Source of the DNA: Phocaeicola dorei
GTDB taxonomy: Bacteria > Bacteroidota > Bacteroidia > Bacteroidales > Bacteroidaceae
Assembly: GCF_013009555.1 (NCBI RefSeq)
Contig: NZ_CP046176.1
Location: 961,501-1,025,500 of the forward strand
Length of the DNA: 64,000 nucleotides
Reading direction: 5' to 3'
Position numbers and translations under genes: made by a program. Below the pieces are notes generated by a model. It saw only the letters and a list, made by a program, of their open reading frames with translations, was not told where the DNA came from and searched no databases. Shown piece by piece: positions 1-8,228 of this stretch (positions within the stretch are counted from its first letter, which is position 1; each line of letters begins with the position of its first letter).

Positions 1-1
1 A

Positions 2-640
2 AAAGAATGGTATGGAAATATTTTAAAAATAAAAAGTGACTATGTTAGGCAGAATCCGGATAAAGATGTATCAGTATATGTAATGTCACAGTTGTCAAGG
101 GATCAGTTGGGGGATGCTTTTAATGTTTTGACTGATCGGGTAAAGGAAGGAATGATGGCTCCTTTATATCAGAGAATGAGAGAAGGATATGAGAAAGAAC
201 TGGCTCGCGATAAAGCAAAAGAAGCAATGAAACCAGGTAATCTCGCTCCAGAATTTACTTTGAAGGATTTGGATGGAAAGAATTTTGACTTATCTTCTCT
301 GAGAGGTAAATATGTAGTGCTTGATTTCTGGGGAAGCTGGTGTGGATGGTGCATAAAAGGAATTCCCGAAATGAAAAAGGCATATGAAAAATACAAGGGA
401 AAAATAGAATTTGTAGGGATTGACTGCAATGATACAGAGGATAAATGGAAAAAAGCAGTAGCTGAGCATCAATTGCCGTGGATTAATGTACGCAATATAG
501 GTGAACCGGATGTGGCGGTGATGTATGGAGTAAGTGGTTATCCCACTAAATATGTGATTGATCCTGAAGGGAAAATTGCTAAACAGGTAGTTGGCGAGGA
601 CCCCGAATTTTATATGTATCTGGAGGCATTGATGAAATGA
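2..640 (+). CDS. TlpA-like thioredoxin-fold protein, 3' part only
   Basis: The reading frame is open from the first bases of the window, so the true start lies upstream and only the C-terminal part is seen; the ATG at 83 is internal. The visible part has a helical linker followed by an AhpC/TSA-TlpA domain: APEFTLKDLDGK, the redox motif WCGWC (WCxxC) after VVLDFWGS, and the cis-Pro segment SGYPTKYVIDPEGKI. Such Bacteroidetes proteins are usually exported lipoproteins with an N-terminal DUF4369-type domain and reduce or isomerise periplasmic disulfides; the N-terminal part cannot be seen here. A hairpin follows the stop codon. Family call is secure, substrate unknown. Confidence 0.85.
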   Translation, partial: KEWYGNILKIKSDYVRQNPDKDVSVYVMSQLSRDQLGDAFNVLTDRVKEGMMAPLYQRMREGYEKELARDKAKEAMKPGNLAPEFTLKDLDGKNFDLSSLRGKYVVLDFWGSWCGWCIKGIPEMKKAYEKYKGKIEFVGIDCNDTEDKWKKAVAEHQLPWINVRNIGEPDVAVMYGVSGYPTKYVIDPEGKIAKQVVGEDPEFYMYLEALMK

Positions 641-665
641 TGAAAGGTTTCGGATAATTATGAAT

Positions 666-701
666 AACAGAGGTGTGCTATTATTTGAACACATCTCTGT
701 T
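666..701. terminator. Hairpin between convergent tlpA-like gene and msrA
   Basis: AACAGAG-g-TGTG pairs with CACA-t-CTCTGTT around a 12-nt loop, followed by a T-rich stretch. It lies between two convergent genes and probably ends both. Confidence 0.7.
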
Positions 702-708
702 GTTTAAT

Positions 709-1194
709 TTAGAATTTTTTTACGCGTATATGACAGTAAGGTTCTCCTCCCATTTTATCGTAATAGTGCTGATGATAGCCTTCTGCTTCCCAAAATTTCT
801 CGGCAGGGCGTAATCTGGTATTGACTCTATGACCTTTCGAGCGAAGCAGTTCGATGACCTCTTCAGCTTCGGATTTTTGTTTTTCATCCATGTAGAAAAT
901 CATACTCCGATATTGCGGCCCAAGGTCGGGACCTATTCCATCGGTTTGTGAGGGATCATGTATTTCAAAAAAAAGTTTGCACAAATCCACATAAGAAACC
1001 ATGTCGGCGTCATAATCTACAAAAATAGCTTCTACATGGTGTGTCATGTGGGCTTTTACCTGAGTATATGCGGGGTTGGCTTCCGGACCACCTGTATAAC
1101 CGACTGTAGTGTTTAGTACACCCGGAATACGTTCGAACTGATGTTGTACGCCCCAGAAGCATCCGGCGGCGAATATCGCTTTTTCTACTTTCAT
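709..1194 (-). CDS. msrA: Peptide-methionine (S)-S-oxide reductase MsrA
   Basis: Reduces methionine-S-sulfoxide in proteins and free methionine, using thioredoxin. The start MKVEKAIFAAGCFWG carries the MsrA signature GCFWG, with catalytic Cys12; the downstream blocks VGYTGG, NPAYTQV, HVEAIFVDYD and QYRSMIFY are family hallmarks. The length of 161 aa is typical for a stand-alone MsrA without an MsrB domain. The open frame extends 30 bases further upstream, but that extension overlaps a TAnnTTTG promoter element (1222-1229), so the start at 1194 is preferred. No signal peptide is visible, so it is likely cytoplasmic. It is a monocistronic gene convergent with the thioredoxin gene. Confidence 0.95.
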   Translation of the reverse strand: MKVEKAIFAAGCFWGVQHQFERIPGVLNTTVGYTGGPEANPAYTQVKAHMTHHVEAIFVDYDADMVSYVDLCKLFFEIHDPSQTDGIGPDLGPQYRSMIFYMDEKQKSEAEEVIELLRSKGHRVNTRLRPAEKFWEAEGYHQHYYDKMGGEPYCHIRVKKF

Positions 1195-1221
1195 GTTCTT
1201 TATTCTTTTAAAATTGTATGC

Positions 1222-1229
1222 CAAATATA
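1222..1229 (-). promoter_or_regulatory. -7 promoter element of msrA
   Basis: Reads TATATTTG on the minus strand, a perfect match to Bacteroidetes TAnnTTTG, 27 bases before the chosen start. No clear TTTG -33 box is seen. Confidence 0.6.
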
Positions 1230-1306
1230 CGGAATACCCTTTAAAACGAGAAACCTACCTTATGCTTTTTTTAATTAAACTAAAGGAATATCGTTAAAGA
1301 TTCCTC

Positions 1307-1314
1307 TACCTTTG
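1307..1314 (+). promoter_or_regulatory. -7 promoter element of the TPR gene
   Basis: TACCTTTG matches TAnnTTTG and overlaps the TTG codon at 1312 that opens the longest frame. This argues that translation begins at the ATG at 1345. Confidence 0.55.
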
Positions 1315-1344
1315 CAACCGGAATTAATTAATATAGAAAATCGG

Positions 1345-2166
1345 ATGAAACAGATCGTATGTTATCTTATGTTGCTATGTGCATGTATGCAGTTGCAGGC
1401 GCAAACTTACGATGAACTGATAACCAGTGCGTTGGATGCGGCAAAAAAAGACAGTTTGACAAAATCAGAAATATTGTTCAGACAGGCATTGAAGATGGAT
1501 CCTGCCAATATGCGTAATGCTTTATTGTTTACTAATCTAGGAACGGTCCAGCGGAGATTGGGGAAAATAGATGATGCTATTGACTCGTACACGTTATCCT
1601 TGAATATTACTCCATATTCTGTTGTTACATTGCTCAATCGTGCTTCACTCTATTTGGAGAAAAATTTGTTTGACAGGGCTTATGTGGATTATTGTAATGT
1701 GATCGATATAGACAAGAAAAATAAGGAAGCATTACTTTTCCGGGCTTATATTTATATGCAACGTAGGGATTATAAAGGAGCGAGAATAGATTATAACACT
1801 TTATTACAGGAGGAACCGGGAAATAATACTGCACGTTTGGGCAGGGCACTTTTAAATCAGAAGGAGTTGAAGTATCGTGAATCTTTAGAAGATTTCAACA
1901 GATTGGTTTCCGATAATCCCAGAGATGTCTCTTATTTGAAAGCTCGTGCTACATTGGCTGTAGAAATGAATACGCCTGATCTGGCTTTATTGGATTTGGA
2001 GGAGGCCGCCAAACTGGCACCGGACGATGCGGAAATTTATGTGATGTGTGGTGAGATTTATTTAAGTCAGAAAAAGAAAAGAGAAGCGTATGTTGCTTTT
2101 GAAAAAGCAATAGAGTTGGGAGTGCCCCGACCGGAGTTGCAGGATAAGCTGAAAGCGAGTAAGTAA
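1345..2166 (+). CDS. Exported tetratricopeptide-repeat protein
   Basis: A 273-aa protein with a signal peptide (MKQIVCYLMLLCACMQLQAQ) followed almost entirely by TPR units: recognisable helices include AEILFRQALKMDP-like, AIDSYTLSLNITP, AYVDYCNVIDIDKKNKEALLFRAYIYMQRRDYKGA, SLEDFNRLVSDNP, ALLDLEEAAKLAPDDAEIYVMCGEIYLSQKKKREA. TPR solenoids act as protein-interaction scaffolds; nothing here reveals the partner. A start at 1345 is chosen over the TTG at 1312 because the latter lies in a promoter element. A strong hairpin follows. Fold is secure, role unknown. Confidence 0.85.
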   Translation: MKQIVCYLMLLCACMQLQAQTYDELITSALDAAKKDSLTKSEILFRQALKMDPANMRNALLFTNLGTVQRRLGKIDDAIDSYTLSLNITPYSVVTLLNRASLYLEKNLFDRAYVDYCNVIDIDKKNKEALLFRAYIYMQRRDYKGARIDYNTLLQEEPGNNTARLGRALLNQKELKYRESLEDFNRLVSDNPRDVSYLKARATLAVEMNTPDLALLDLEEAAKLAPDDAEIYVMCGEIYLSQKKKREAYVAFEKAIELGVPRPELQDKLKASK

Positions 2167-2207
2167 AAATGCGAACAGGATTATTGTCAGACAATCATCG
2201 TGCTTTT

Positions 2208-2240
2208 ACAATAGGAACAGAATTTATCTGTTCCTATTGT
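2208..2240. terminator. 13-bp perfect hairpin between TPR gene and recQ
   Basis: ACAATAGGAACAG and its exact complement CTGTTCCTATTGT are separated by 7 bases. It lies between convergent genes. It lacks a clear T tract, so it could be a Rho-independent terminator of unusual form or a processing structure. Confidence 0.55.
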
Positions 2241-2277
2241 TGGTATATGAGGGCAATAGCTTTTAAAAAAGGTATTT

Positions 2278-4095
2278 TCATTCCTGCAATACCTTTTTTA
2301 TCAACTCTATAAAATCTTTTCCGTATTTTTCTTTCTTATATTCGCCGATACCATTGATGTTGCCGAATGCTTCTATAGTTGTAGGTTGTTGGGTGGCGAT
2401 CAGGTGCAAAGTCTTGTCGGATAGAACAATATAGGCAGGTATAGCTTGCTGGTCTGCCAGTTTTTTACGCAGTACACGTAACTCCTCGAACAAGTCCTTG
2501 TTTTCATTACCAAAAGTAACCGGAGTGGGAAAGAGTACCTCTTCCTTGGCTTTCTTTTTACGTTTTTCCTTAGCAGGTATGAATTCTTCCCGTTTGATGA
2601 CTACCAGCATGGCGGGTTCTTTGCCGAACAATACTTTTTGCCCGCTTTCAGTTATTTTGAGGTGATTGTTTTCATTATAGGCTATTTCGAAATAGCCTAG
2701 ATTCAGCATTTGCAGCAGATAATCTTGCCAGTCGCGTGCAGGAATATCTCTTCCTGCAGCATATGTTTTCAGTTTGTCATAACCTTTGTCAATCAGTTCT
2801 TGGTTCGCTGACCCTTTCAATATGTCTATTAACATGTGGGTGCCTATTTGTTGGTTAGTTCGGGCTATTGCACTTAAAGCTTTTTGTACAATGATTGTTC
2901 CGTCAAAGCGCTCGGGGGGATTACGGCACACATCACAGTTGCCGCAATCATGGTCCATTGTCTCACCAAAATAGTTCAGCAGAATACGCCTCCGACAGAT
3001 ATCCGATTCAGCATATTGTTGCATTCGGTGTAATTTCTCTAAGTTAATTTCCTGCTGGCTGCTTTCTGTAGCGAATTTGGAAAGCATAACCAAGTCTCCC
3101 AGTGAATAGAACAGCAAAGTATCACTTTCCATACCATCACGTCCGGCACGTCCTATTTCTTGATAGAAACTTTCTATGCTTTTAGGAAGGTTATAATGAA
3201 TAACCCAGCGTACATTGGATTTATCAATTCCCATCCCGAAAGCAATAGTGGCACACACTACCTGTACACGATCGTTTATGAAATCATTTTGTGCTTTATC
3301 ACGCATATCACTGCTTAATCCTGCATGATAAACGGTTGCACGGATACCTTGTTTCATCAGCATTGCGGCCACATTTTCTGTTTTGCTGCGGCTCATGCAA
3401 TAAATGATACCACATTCATTTTTGTGTTTTTCTATAAATTCAAGGATAGTCCGTGCCTTATCCTTTTGTTGGTAGCCTCTTTTTACTTCCAAACTCAGAT
3501 TGGGACGATCAAAGGAAGATATGAATATTTTAGGATCTTTCAAGACCAATTGTTGTGCAATGTCTTTTCGGGTTATTTTGTCAGCTGTAGCAGTTAATGC
3601 TACAATCGGTACTTTGGGAAACTGATTACGTAGTACCTTTAATTGGGTATATTCAGGCCGGAAATCATGTCCCCATTGTGAGATGCAATGAGCTTCATCA
3701 ATGGCAAATAAAGATATTTGGATATCTTTCAACAGGAAATTTGTTTCTATAAGTAATCGTTCAGGTGAAATATAAAGCAATTTGATTTTTCCTTGAAGAC
3801 ATTCGCGACGTAGGTTTATATTTTCTGTTTCATTATTGCTGCTGTTCAGTGCCCGTGCTGCAATTCCGTTTGCTTGTAAACTTTCCACCTGGTCTTTCAT
3901 TAAAGAAATAAGAGGTGAAACGACAATGGCCGTACCTTCCATCAGTAAAGCCGGTAATTGATAACAGATGGATTTCCCTCCTCCTGTAGGCATTAATACC
4001 AAAGTATCCTTTTGAGCTAATATATTTTGAATAATATCTTGCTGTAAAGGACGGAAACTATCGTATCCGAAGTAATTTTTTAGAGTTTGGAACAT
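2278..4095 (-). CDS. recQ: ATP-dependent DNA helicase RecQ
   Basis: A 3'-5' helicase for recombination and fork repair, cytoplasmic. Domains in order: superfamily 2 helicase core with Walker A PTGGGKSICYQ (about residues 36-46), DEAHCISQWGHDFRPEY (motif II plus the RecQ-specific aromatic loop), ALTATA (motif III), and motif VI YQEIGRAGRDG; a zinc-binding element with C-x-n-CGNCDVC near residues 366-390; winged-helix RQC region; and a C-terminal HRDC domain (about 525-605). At 605 aa it matches the classical bacterial RecQ. It stands alone between two convergent or divergent neighbours, with a promoter element at 4128-4135. Confidence 0.96.
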   Translation of the reverse strand: MFQTLKNYFGYDSFRPLQQDIIQNILAQKDTLVLMPTGGGKSICYQLPALLMEGTAIVVSPLISLMKDQVESLQANGIAARALNSSNNETENINLRRECLQGKIKLLYISPERLLIETNFLLKDIQISLFAIDEAHCISQWGHDFRPEYTQLKVLRNQFPKVPIVALTATADKITRKDIAQQLVLKDPKIFISSFDRPNLSLEVKRGYQQKDKARTILEFIEKHKNECGIIYCMSRSKTENVAAMLMKQGIRATVYHAGLSSDMRDKAQNDFINDRVQVVCATIAFGMGIDKSNVRWVIHYNLPKSIESFYQEIGRAGRDGMESDTLLFYSLGDLVMLSKFATESSQQEINLEKLHRMQQYAESDICRRRILLNYFGETMDHDCGNCDVCRNPPERFDGTIIVQKALSAIARTNQQIGTHMLIDILKGSANQELIDKGYDKLKTYAAGRDIPARDWQDYLLQMLNLGYFEIAYNENNHLKITESGQKVLFGKEPAMLVVIKREEFIPAKEKRKKKAKEEVLFPTPVTFGNENKDLFEELRVLRKKLADQQAIPAYIVLSDKTLHLIATQQPTTIEAFGNINGIGEYKKEKYGKDFIELIKKVLQE

Positions 4096-4426
4096 ATCTG
4101 TTTATTATTTTAAAACGTAATCGGCTACAAAGGTAGTAAAATCTTTAGATTTGGTCGGGATCTCTGCCTGATAATAATAAATAAGATATACTTTTATTCG
4201 TAACTCATTTGGTTGGAAATTACTACTTGAAAGAGAAGCCGGTTATTGTAGATCGGACAAATAAACTTTTTTGCCACTTAAAAAACAAAGTGTTGTGATT
4301 ATTTAAGAAATAAATTAGGCAAAAAAAGTTGCATATGAAAAAAACTTTTCCCACATTTGTCCAAAATTAGATGTTTGCATTTATATAACTAACCAAACAA
4401 CGAAAAATTAAAAGAAAAATTAACTG
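4096..4426. promoter_or_regulatory. Divergent intergenic region between recQ and the AraC-type gene
   Basis: On the minus strand a TACCTTTG element (forward 4128-4135) sits about 30 bases before recQ. Further right, ACTTTTTTGCC (4265-4275) and GGCAAAAAAAGT (4318-4329) form an inverted repeat with one extra A and a 42-base interior, a possible operator or hairpin in the leader of the AraC-type gene. No coding signal is seen. Confidence 0.45.
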
Positions 4427-4894
4427 ATGAGCGACGTGGAAAAAAAATCAGAAACCCAGGAAGCGGCTCCTAAGAAAAAGCCGTATAACCTGAGAGAAAA
4501 GAAAGAGAAAAAGGCTGCTTACAGATCTCTGATTAGAGCAGAACTTGCCGATGAATTGTATGATAAGATTTTGAACATTGTAGTTGTTCAGAAAAAGTAC
4601 AAAGATCCTAATTATTCAGCAAAAGACTTGGCGAAAGAATTAAAGACAAATACTCGTTATTTGTCAGCTGTAGTGAATTCCCGCTTCGGAATGAATTATT
4701 CTTGTTTGCTGAATGAATATCGTATTAAAGATGCTTTGCATCTTTTAGTTGATAAACGCTATATGGATAAGAATGTGGAAGAGATTAGTGCAATGGTAGG
4801 TTTTGCTAATCGCCAATCTTTTTATGCTGCATTTTATAAGAATGTGGGTGAGACTCCTAATGGCTATCGTAAGAGAAATCAAGAAAAGAAGTAA
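4427..4894 (+). CDS. Stand-alone AraC-family DNA-binding protein
   Basis: A 155-aa protein with a Lys/Glu-rich N-terminal tail of about 35 residues and then a single AraC/XylS helix-turn-helix domain: YSAKDLAKELKTNTRYLSAVVNSRFGMNYSCLLNEYRIKDALHLL for the first helix-turn-helix and VEEISAMVGFANRQSFYAAFYKNVGETPNGYRKR for the second. There is no ligand-binding or sensor domain, so any signal must come by another route. The preceding intergenic inverted repeat is a candidate autoregulatory site. Followed by a strong terminator, so it is monocistronic. The targets are unknown. Confidence 0.88.
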   Translation: MSDVEKKSETQEAAPKKKPYNLREKKEKKAAYRSLIRAELADELYDKILNIVVVQKKYKDPNYSAKDLAKELKTNTRYLSAVVNSRFGMNYSCLLNEYRIKDALHLLVDKRYMDKNVEEISAMVGFANRQSFYAAFYKNVGETPNGYRKRNQEKK

Positions 4895-4922
4895 GAGCAT
4901 AATTTGCTACATTATAATTTAG

Positions 4923-4950
4923 AAAAAGGAAAACAATTGTTTTCCTTTTT
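4923..4950 (+). terminator. Rho-independent terminator of the AraC-type gene
   Basis: A perfect 28-base palindrome centred on CAATTG (arms AAAAAGGAAAACAA / TTGTTTTCCTTTTT) that runs into TTTTTTT. Confidence 0.85.
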
Positions 4951-4988
4951 TTATTTCGGCTCATGAATTATGTATCTATGAAAAAAAG

Positions 4989-7013
4989 TTGATTGTAGAA
5001 ATGAAACAGGCTGGTTGCAATGAAATAGACAAGAGCATGAATAAAATGGAGGAATTTAATTACACGGTTGAACAATTTGCCGACTTACAGTTACTTCGAT
5101 ATAAAGTGTATGGATTTGAAGAACTGAGTTTGAAACAAAAAGAGTTGATTTACTATTTGTCACAAGCTGCTTTGCAAGGTCGTGATATTTTGTTTGATCA
5201 GAATGGCAAATACAATTTGCTTATTCGTAAAATGTTGGAAACCGTATATACAGAGTATCAGGGAGATCGTACAGATGTGAATTTCGTCAATTTGGAAACT
5301 TATCTGAAACGTATATGGTTTTCTAACGGAATTCATCATCATTATGCTTCGGATAAGTTCGTACCAGGTTTCACTCCGGAATTTCTTAGAGACGCATTGA
5401 ATAGTGTGGATGCATTGAAGTTGCCTTTGGGTAAAGGGGAAACAGTGGAAGAACTTTGTGAAGAAGTCTTTCCGGTGATTTTTGATCCTGAAATGATGCC
5501 TAAACGTGTGAATCAGGCAGACGGGGAAGATTTGGTCCTGACTTCGGCTGCAAATTATTACGAAGGGGTAACCCAGAAAGAAGCGGAAGATTTTTATCAT
5601 AATTTGAAGAATCCGGATGATATGATGCCGGTAATGTTTGGTATGAACAGCCGTTTAGTGAAAGAGGACGGAAAAGTACAAGAAAAGGTCTGGAGATCTG
5701 GCGGATTGTATGGGCAAGCCATTGATAAGATCATTTATTGGTTGGATAAGGCTCTTGGTGTGGCAGAAGATGCACAACAAAAAATAGTTATCGAAAAATT
5801 AATTCGATTTTATAAGAACGGGGACTTGAAGGATTTTGATGAATATTCTATTGCGTGGGTGAAGGATTTGGATTCACGCGTGGATTTTGTTAACGGCTTT
5901 ATTGAAAGTTATGGAGATCCGTTAGGATTGAAAGCTAGTTGGGAGTCCATTGTGAATTTTAAAGATCTGGAAGCAACCAAGCGCACGGAAATCATCAGCG
6001 CTAATGCCCAATGGTTTGAAGATCACTCACCTGTAGATCATCGGTTTAAAAAAAAGGAAGTGAAAGGTGTGTCGGCCAAGGTGATTACAGCCGCTATGCT
6101 GGGGGGGGATTTGTATCCTGCTACGGCGATTGGGATTAATCTCCCTAATTCCAACTGGATTCGTAGTGTGCATGGTTCTAAGTCTGTAACCATCGGAAAT
6201 CTGACAGATGCCTATAATAAAGCGGCTCATGGTAATGGATTTGCAGATGAATTTGTTTGCGGTGCCGAAGAGAAAGAATGGATAAAGAAATATGCAGATC
6301 TTACAGGGGATTTACATACTGATTTGCATGAATGTTTGGGACACGGTTCTGGGCAGTTGTTACCGGGAGTAGATCAGGATGCTTTGAAAGCGTATGGATC
6401 TACGATAGAAGAGGCACGTGCCGATTTATTCGGTTTGTACTATCTGCCGGATGACAAAATGATAGAATTGGGGCTTACACCGGATGGAGATGCCTTTAAA
6501 GCAGAATATTATACTTATATGATGAATGGTCTGATGACCCAGTTAGTCCGCATCGAGTTAGGTAATATGGTAGAGGAAGCACACATGCGTAACCGCCAGC
6601 TCATTGCGCGGTGGACATTTGAGAAAGGTGCTGCAGATAAGGTGGTTGAAATGGTTAAGAAGGATGGAAAAACGTATGTGAAGATAAACGATTATCAAAA
6701 ATTGCGCACTCTGTTCGGACAGTTGCTGGCTGAGATACAACGCATTAAAAGTGAAGGCGATTTTGAGGCTGCCCGTAAATTGGTCGAAAAGTATGCGGTG
6801 AAAATAGATCCGGTTTTGCACGCCGAGATATTGGCACGTTATGAAAAACTTCATTTGGCTCCTTACAAAGGTTTTGTAAATCCTGTATATGAGGCTGTGA
6901 CAGATAAAGATGGAAATATTATAGATGTAAAAGTATCTTATAATGAAGGTTACGCGGAGCAGATGTTACGTTATAGCAAAGAATTTGCGAATCTTCCTTA
7001 TAGAAATGAATAA
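4989..7013 (+). CDS. Dipeptidyl peptidase III (M49 zinc peptidase)
   Basis: Removes dipeptides from the N-terminus of oligopeptides. The zinc motif of family M49 is present as HECLGHGSGQ (near residue 447), with the third ligand in the downstream EEARADLFGLYY segment; such genes are often misnamed dihydrofolate reductase in Bacteroides annotations. The length of 674 aa fits bacterial DPP III. The start is uncertain: the longest frame opens with TTG at 4989, ATGs follow at 5001, 5037 and 5046, and an ATG at 4978 is separated from this frame only by a run of seven A (one more A would join it). The motif number in the B. thetaiotaomicron enzyme, about 448 from memory, favours the long start. The next gene starts 8 bases downstream. 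Confidence 0.92.
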   Translation: MIVEMKQAGCNEIDKSMNKMEEFNYTVEQFADLQLLRYKVYGFEELSLKQKELIYYLSQAALQGRDILFDQNGKYNLLIRKMLETVYTEYQGDRTDVNFVNLETYLKRIWFSNGIHHHYASDKFVPGFTPEFLRDALNSVDALKLPLGKGETVEELCEEVFPVIFDPEMMPKRVNQADGEDLVLTSAANYYEGVTQKEAEDFYHNLKNPDDMMPVMFGMNSRLVKEDGKVQEKVWRSGGLYGQAIDKIIYWLDKALGVAEDAQQKIVIEKLIRFYKNGDLKDFDEYSIAWVKDLDSRVDFVNGFIESYGDPLGLKASWESIVNFKDLEATKRTEIISANAQWFEDHSPVDHRFKKKEVKGVSAKVITAAMLGGDLYPATAIGINLPNSNWIRSVHGSKSVTIGNLTDAYNKAAHGNGFADEFVCGAEEKEWIKKYADLTGDLHTDLHECLGHGSGQLLPGVDQDALKAYGSTIEEARADLFGLYYLPDDKMIELGLTPDGDAFKAEYYTYMMNGLMTQLVRIELGNMVEEAHMRNRQLIARWTFEKGAADKVVEMVKKDGKTYVKINDYQKLRTLFGQLLAEIQRIKSEGDFEAARKLVEKYAVKIDPVLHAEILARYEKLHLAPYKGFVNPVYEAVTDKDGNIIDVKVSYNEGYAEQMLRYSKEFANLPYRNE

Positions 7014-7021
7014 GAAAAAAT

Positions 7022-7690
7022 ATGGATGTACATGAAACAATAAAAGACATAAAGGGGCAATTCCGTTTGTTTATGAATGGGGTGGCTTCCCAAAGTATGC
7101 GCGAGAAGGGATTAGACTATAAACTGAATTTTGGCATCGAACTTCCGCGTTTGAAAGAAATAGCTGCTCGTTATGAAAAAAATCATGAAGTGGCGCAGGC
7201 TTTATGGAAAGAAAATATCCGTGAATGTAAAATTCTGGCGGGGATGTTACAGCCGGTAGAAACATTTTATCCGGAAATAGCTGATATATGGGTAGAAGAT
7301 ATGCGCTATCCGGAAATAGCGGAACTGACTTGCATGAGTTTGTTCCAATATTTGCCTTATGCTTCGGAGAAGGCTTTCGAATGGATGGCCGATGATCGTG
7401 AATATTTTCAGTTATGCGGCTTTATGCTGATGGCAAGACTATTGATGAAGGGTAATCAGCTGACTGAGCGTTCGGAAGCTGAATTTTTGGATCAGGCAAT
7501 GGCCACTTTACAAAGCGAGGGAGTGTTGCCCCGCAAAGCAGCTGCTACTGCTTTGAAGAAGTTTGCCGTTCAAAGCAAAGAAAATGGCAAAAAGGTGAAC
7601 CGATTGTTGGCTCCATTAGCCAAATCAGATAAGGTAGAAATAGCTTCTTTGGCTGGAGAAATAAAATTAGAAACAGAATATTGGCATTAA
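7022..7690 (+). CDS. AlkD-like HEAT-repeat DNA alkylation repair family protein
   Basis: A 222-aa all-helical protein resembling the DNA alkylation repair (AlkD-like) family: an N-terminal FGIELPRLKEIAARYEKNHEVAQALWKENIRECKILAGML block typical of these HEAT-repeat proteins, then repeats such as AELTCMSLFQYLPYASEKAFEWMADDREYFQLCGFMLMARLLM and LPRKAAATALKKFA. AlkD proteins remove bulky or cationic alkylated bases, but the Bacteroidetes branch is untested and I cannot identify the catalytic Asp with certainty. It starts 8 bases after the DPP III stop and is probably cotranscribed with it. Confidence 0.75.
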   Translation: MDVHETIKDIKGQFRLFMNGVASQSMREKGLDYKLNFGIELPRLKEIAARYEKNHEVAQALWKENIRECKILAGMLQPVETFYPEIADIWVEDMRYPEIAELTCMSLFQYLPYASEKAFEWMADDREYFQLCGFMLMARLLMKGNQLTERSEAEFLDQAMATLQSEGVLPRKAAATALKKFAVQSKENGKKVNRLLAPLAKSDKVEIASLAGEIKLETEYWH

Positions 7691-7692
7691 AC

Positions 7693-7723
7693 TTTCATGT
7701 TATCATAAAAAGGCTTAACTTTG
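7693..7723 (+). promoter_or_regulatory. Promoter of the fur-like gene / purA operon
   Basis: TTTC (7693-7696), 19 bases, then TAACTTTG (7716-7723): nearly ideal Bacteroidetes -33 and -7 boxes. The -7 box covers the TTG codon at 7721 that opens the longest frame, so translation starts at 7745. Confidence 0.65.
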
Positions 7724-7744
7724 ACGGCGGAACTGAAATCTGTG

Positions 7745-8212
7745 ATGGAAGAGAATGTGAAAGATAAGGTAAAGCAGATCTTGACAGAATATCTGCAGGT
7801 TAACGGGCATCGGAAGACACCTGAACGATATGCTATACTCGATACTATCTATTCCATTAAAGGTCATTTTGACATTGATACGCTTTATAATTATATGGCA
7901 AATGAAGGGAAATTCCGGGTAAGCCGGGCTACTCTTTATAATACCATCATTCTTTTTATCGATGCAAAATTGGTTATTAAACATCAGTTCGGCAATTCTT
8001 CCCAGTACGAGCGTGCGTACAACAATGAAACCCATCATCACATGATATGTACGGAATGTGGCAAAGTGACCGAATTTCAGGATGAGAATCTGAAACAAGC
8101 CATTGCCAATACGAAGCTGAAGAAATTTCATGCCTCGCACTATTCCTTATATATCTATGGTGTATGCAGCAAGTGTACTTGGGCCAAGCGTAGGAAGAAA
8201 AAAGATAAGTAA
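7745..8212 (+). CDS. Fur-family metal- or peroxide-responsive repressor
   Basis: A 155-aa Fur superfamily regulator: N-terminal winged helix (KTPERYAILDTIYSIKGHFDIDTLYNYM... VSRATLYNTIILFIDAKLV) and a C-terminal dimerisation and metal-binding domain with NETHHHMICTECGKVTEF, the HHH cluster being a typical metal site, plus paired cysteines CxxC (CTEC) and CSKC. Which metal it senses (Fe, Zn, Mn, or peroxide as in PerR) cannot be read from the sequence. The C-terminal tail is very basic (AKRRKKKDK). It is followed after 16 bases by purA, so the two are probably one transcript, an arrangement that may simply be shared expression. Confidence 0.88.
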   Translation: MEENVKDKVKQILTEYLQVNGHRKTPERYAILDTIYSIKGHFDIDTLYNYMANEGKFRVSRATLYNTIILFIDAKLVIKHQFGNSSQYERAYNNETHHHMICTECGKVTEFQDENLKQAIANTKLKKFHASHYSLYIYGVCSKCTWAKRRKKKDK

Positions 8213-8228
8213 CATAAAACGAAGAAAC

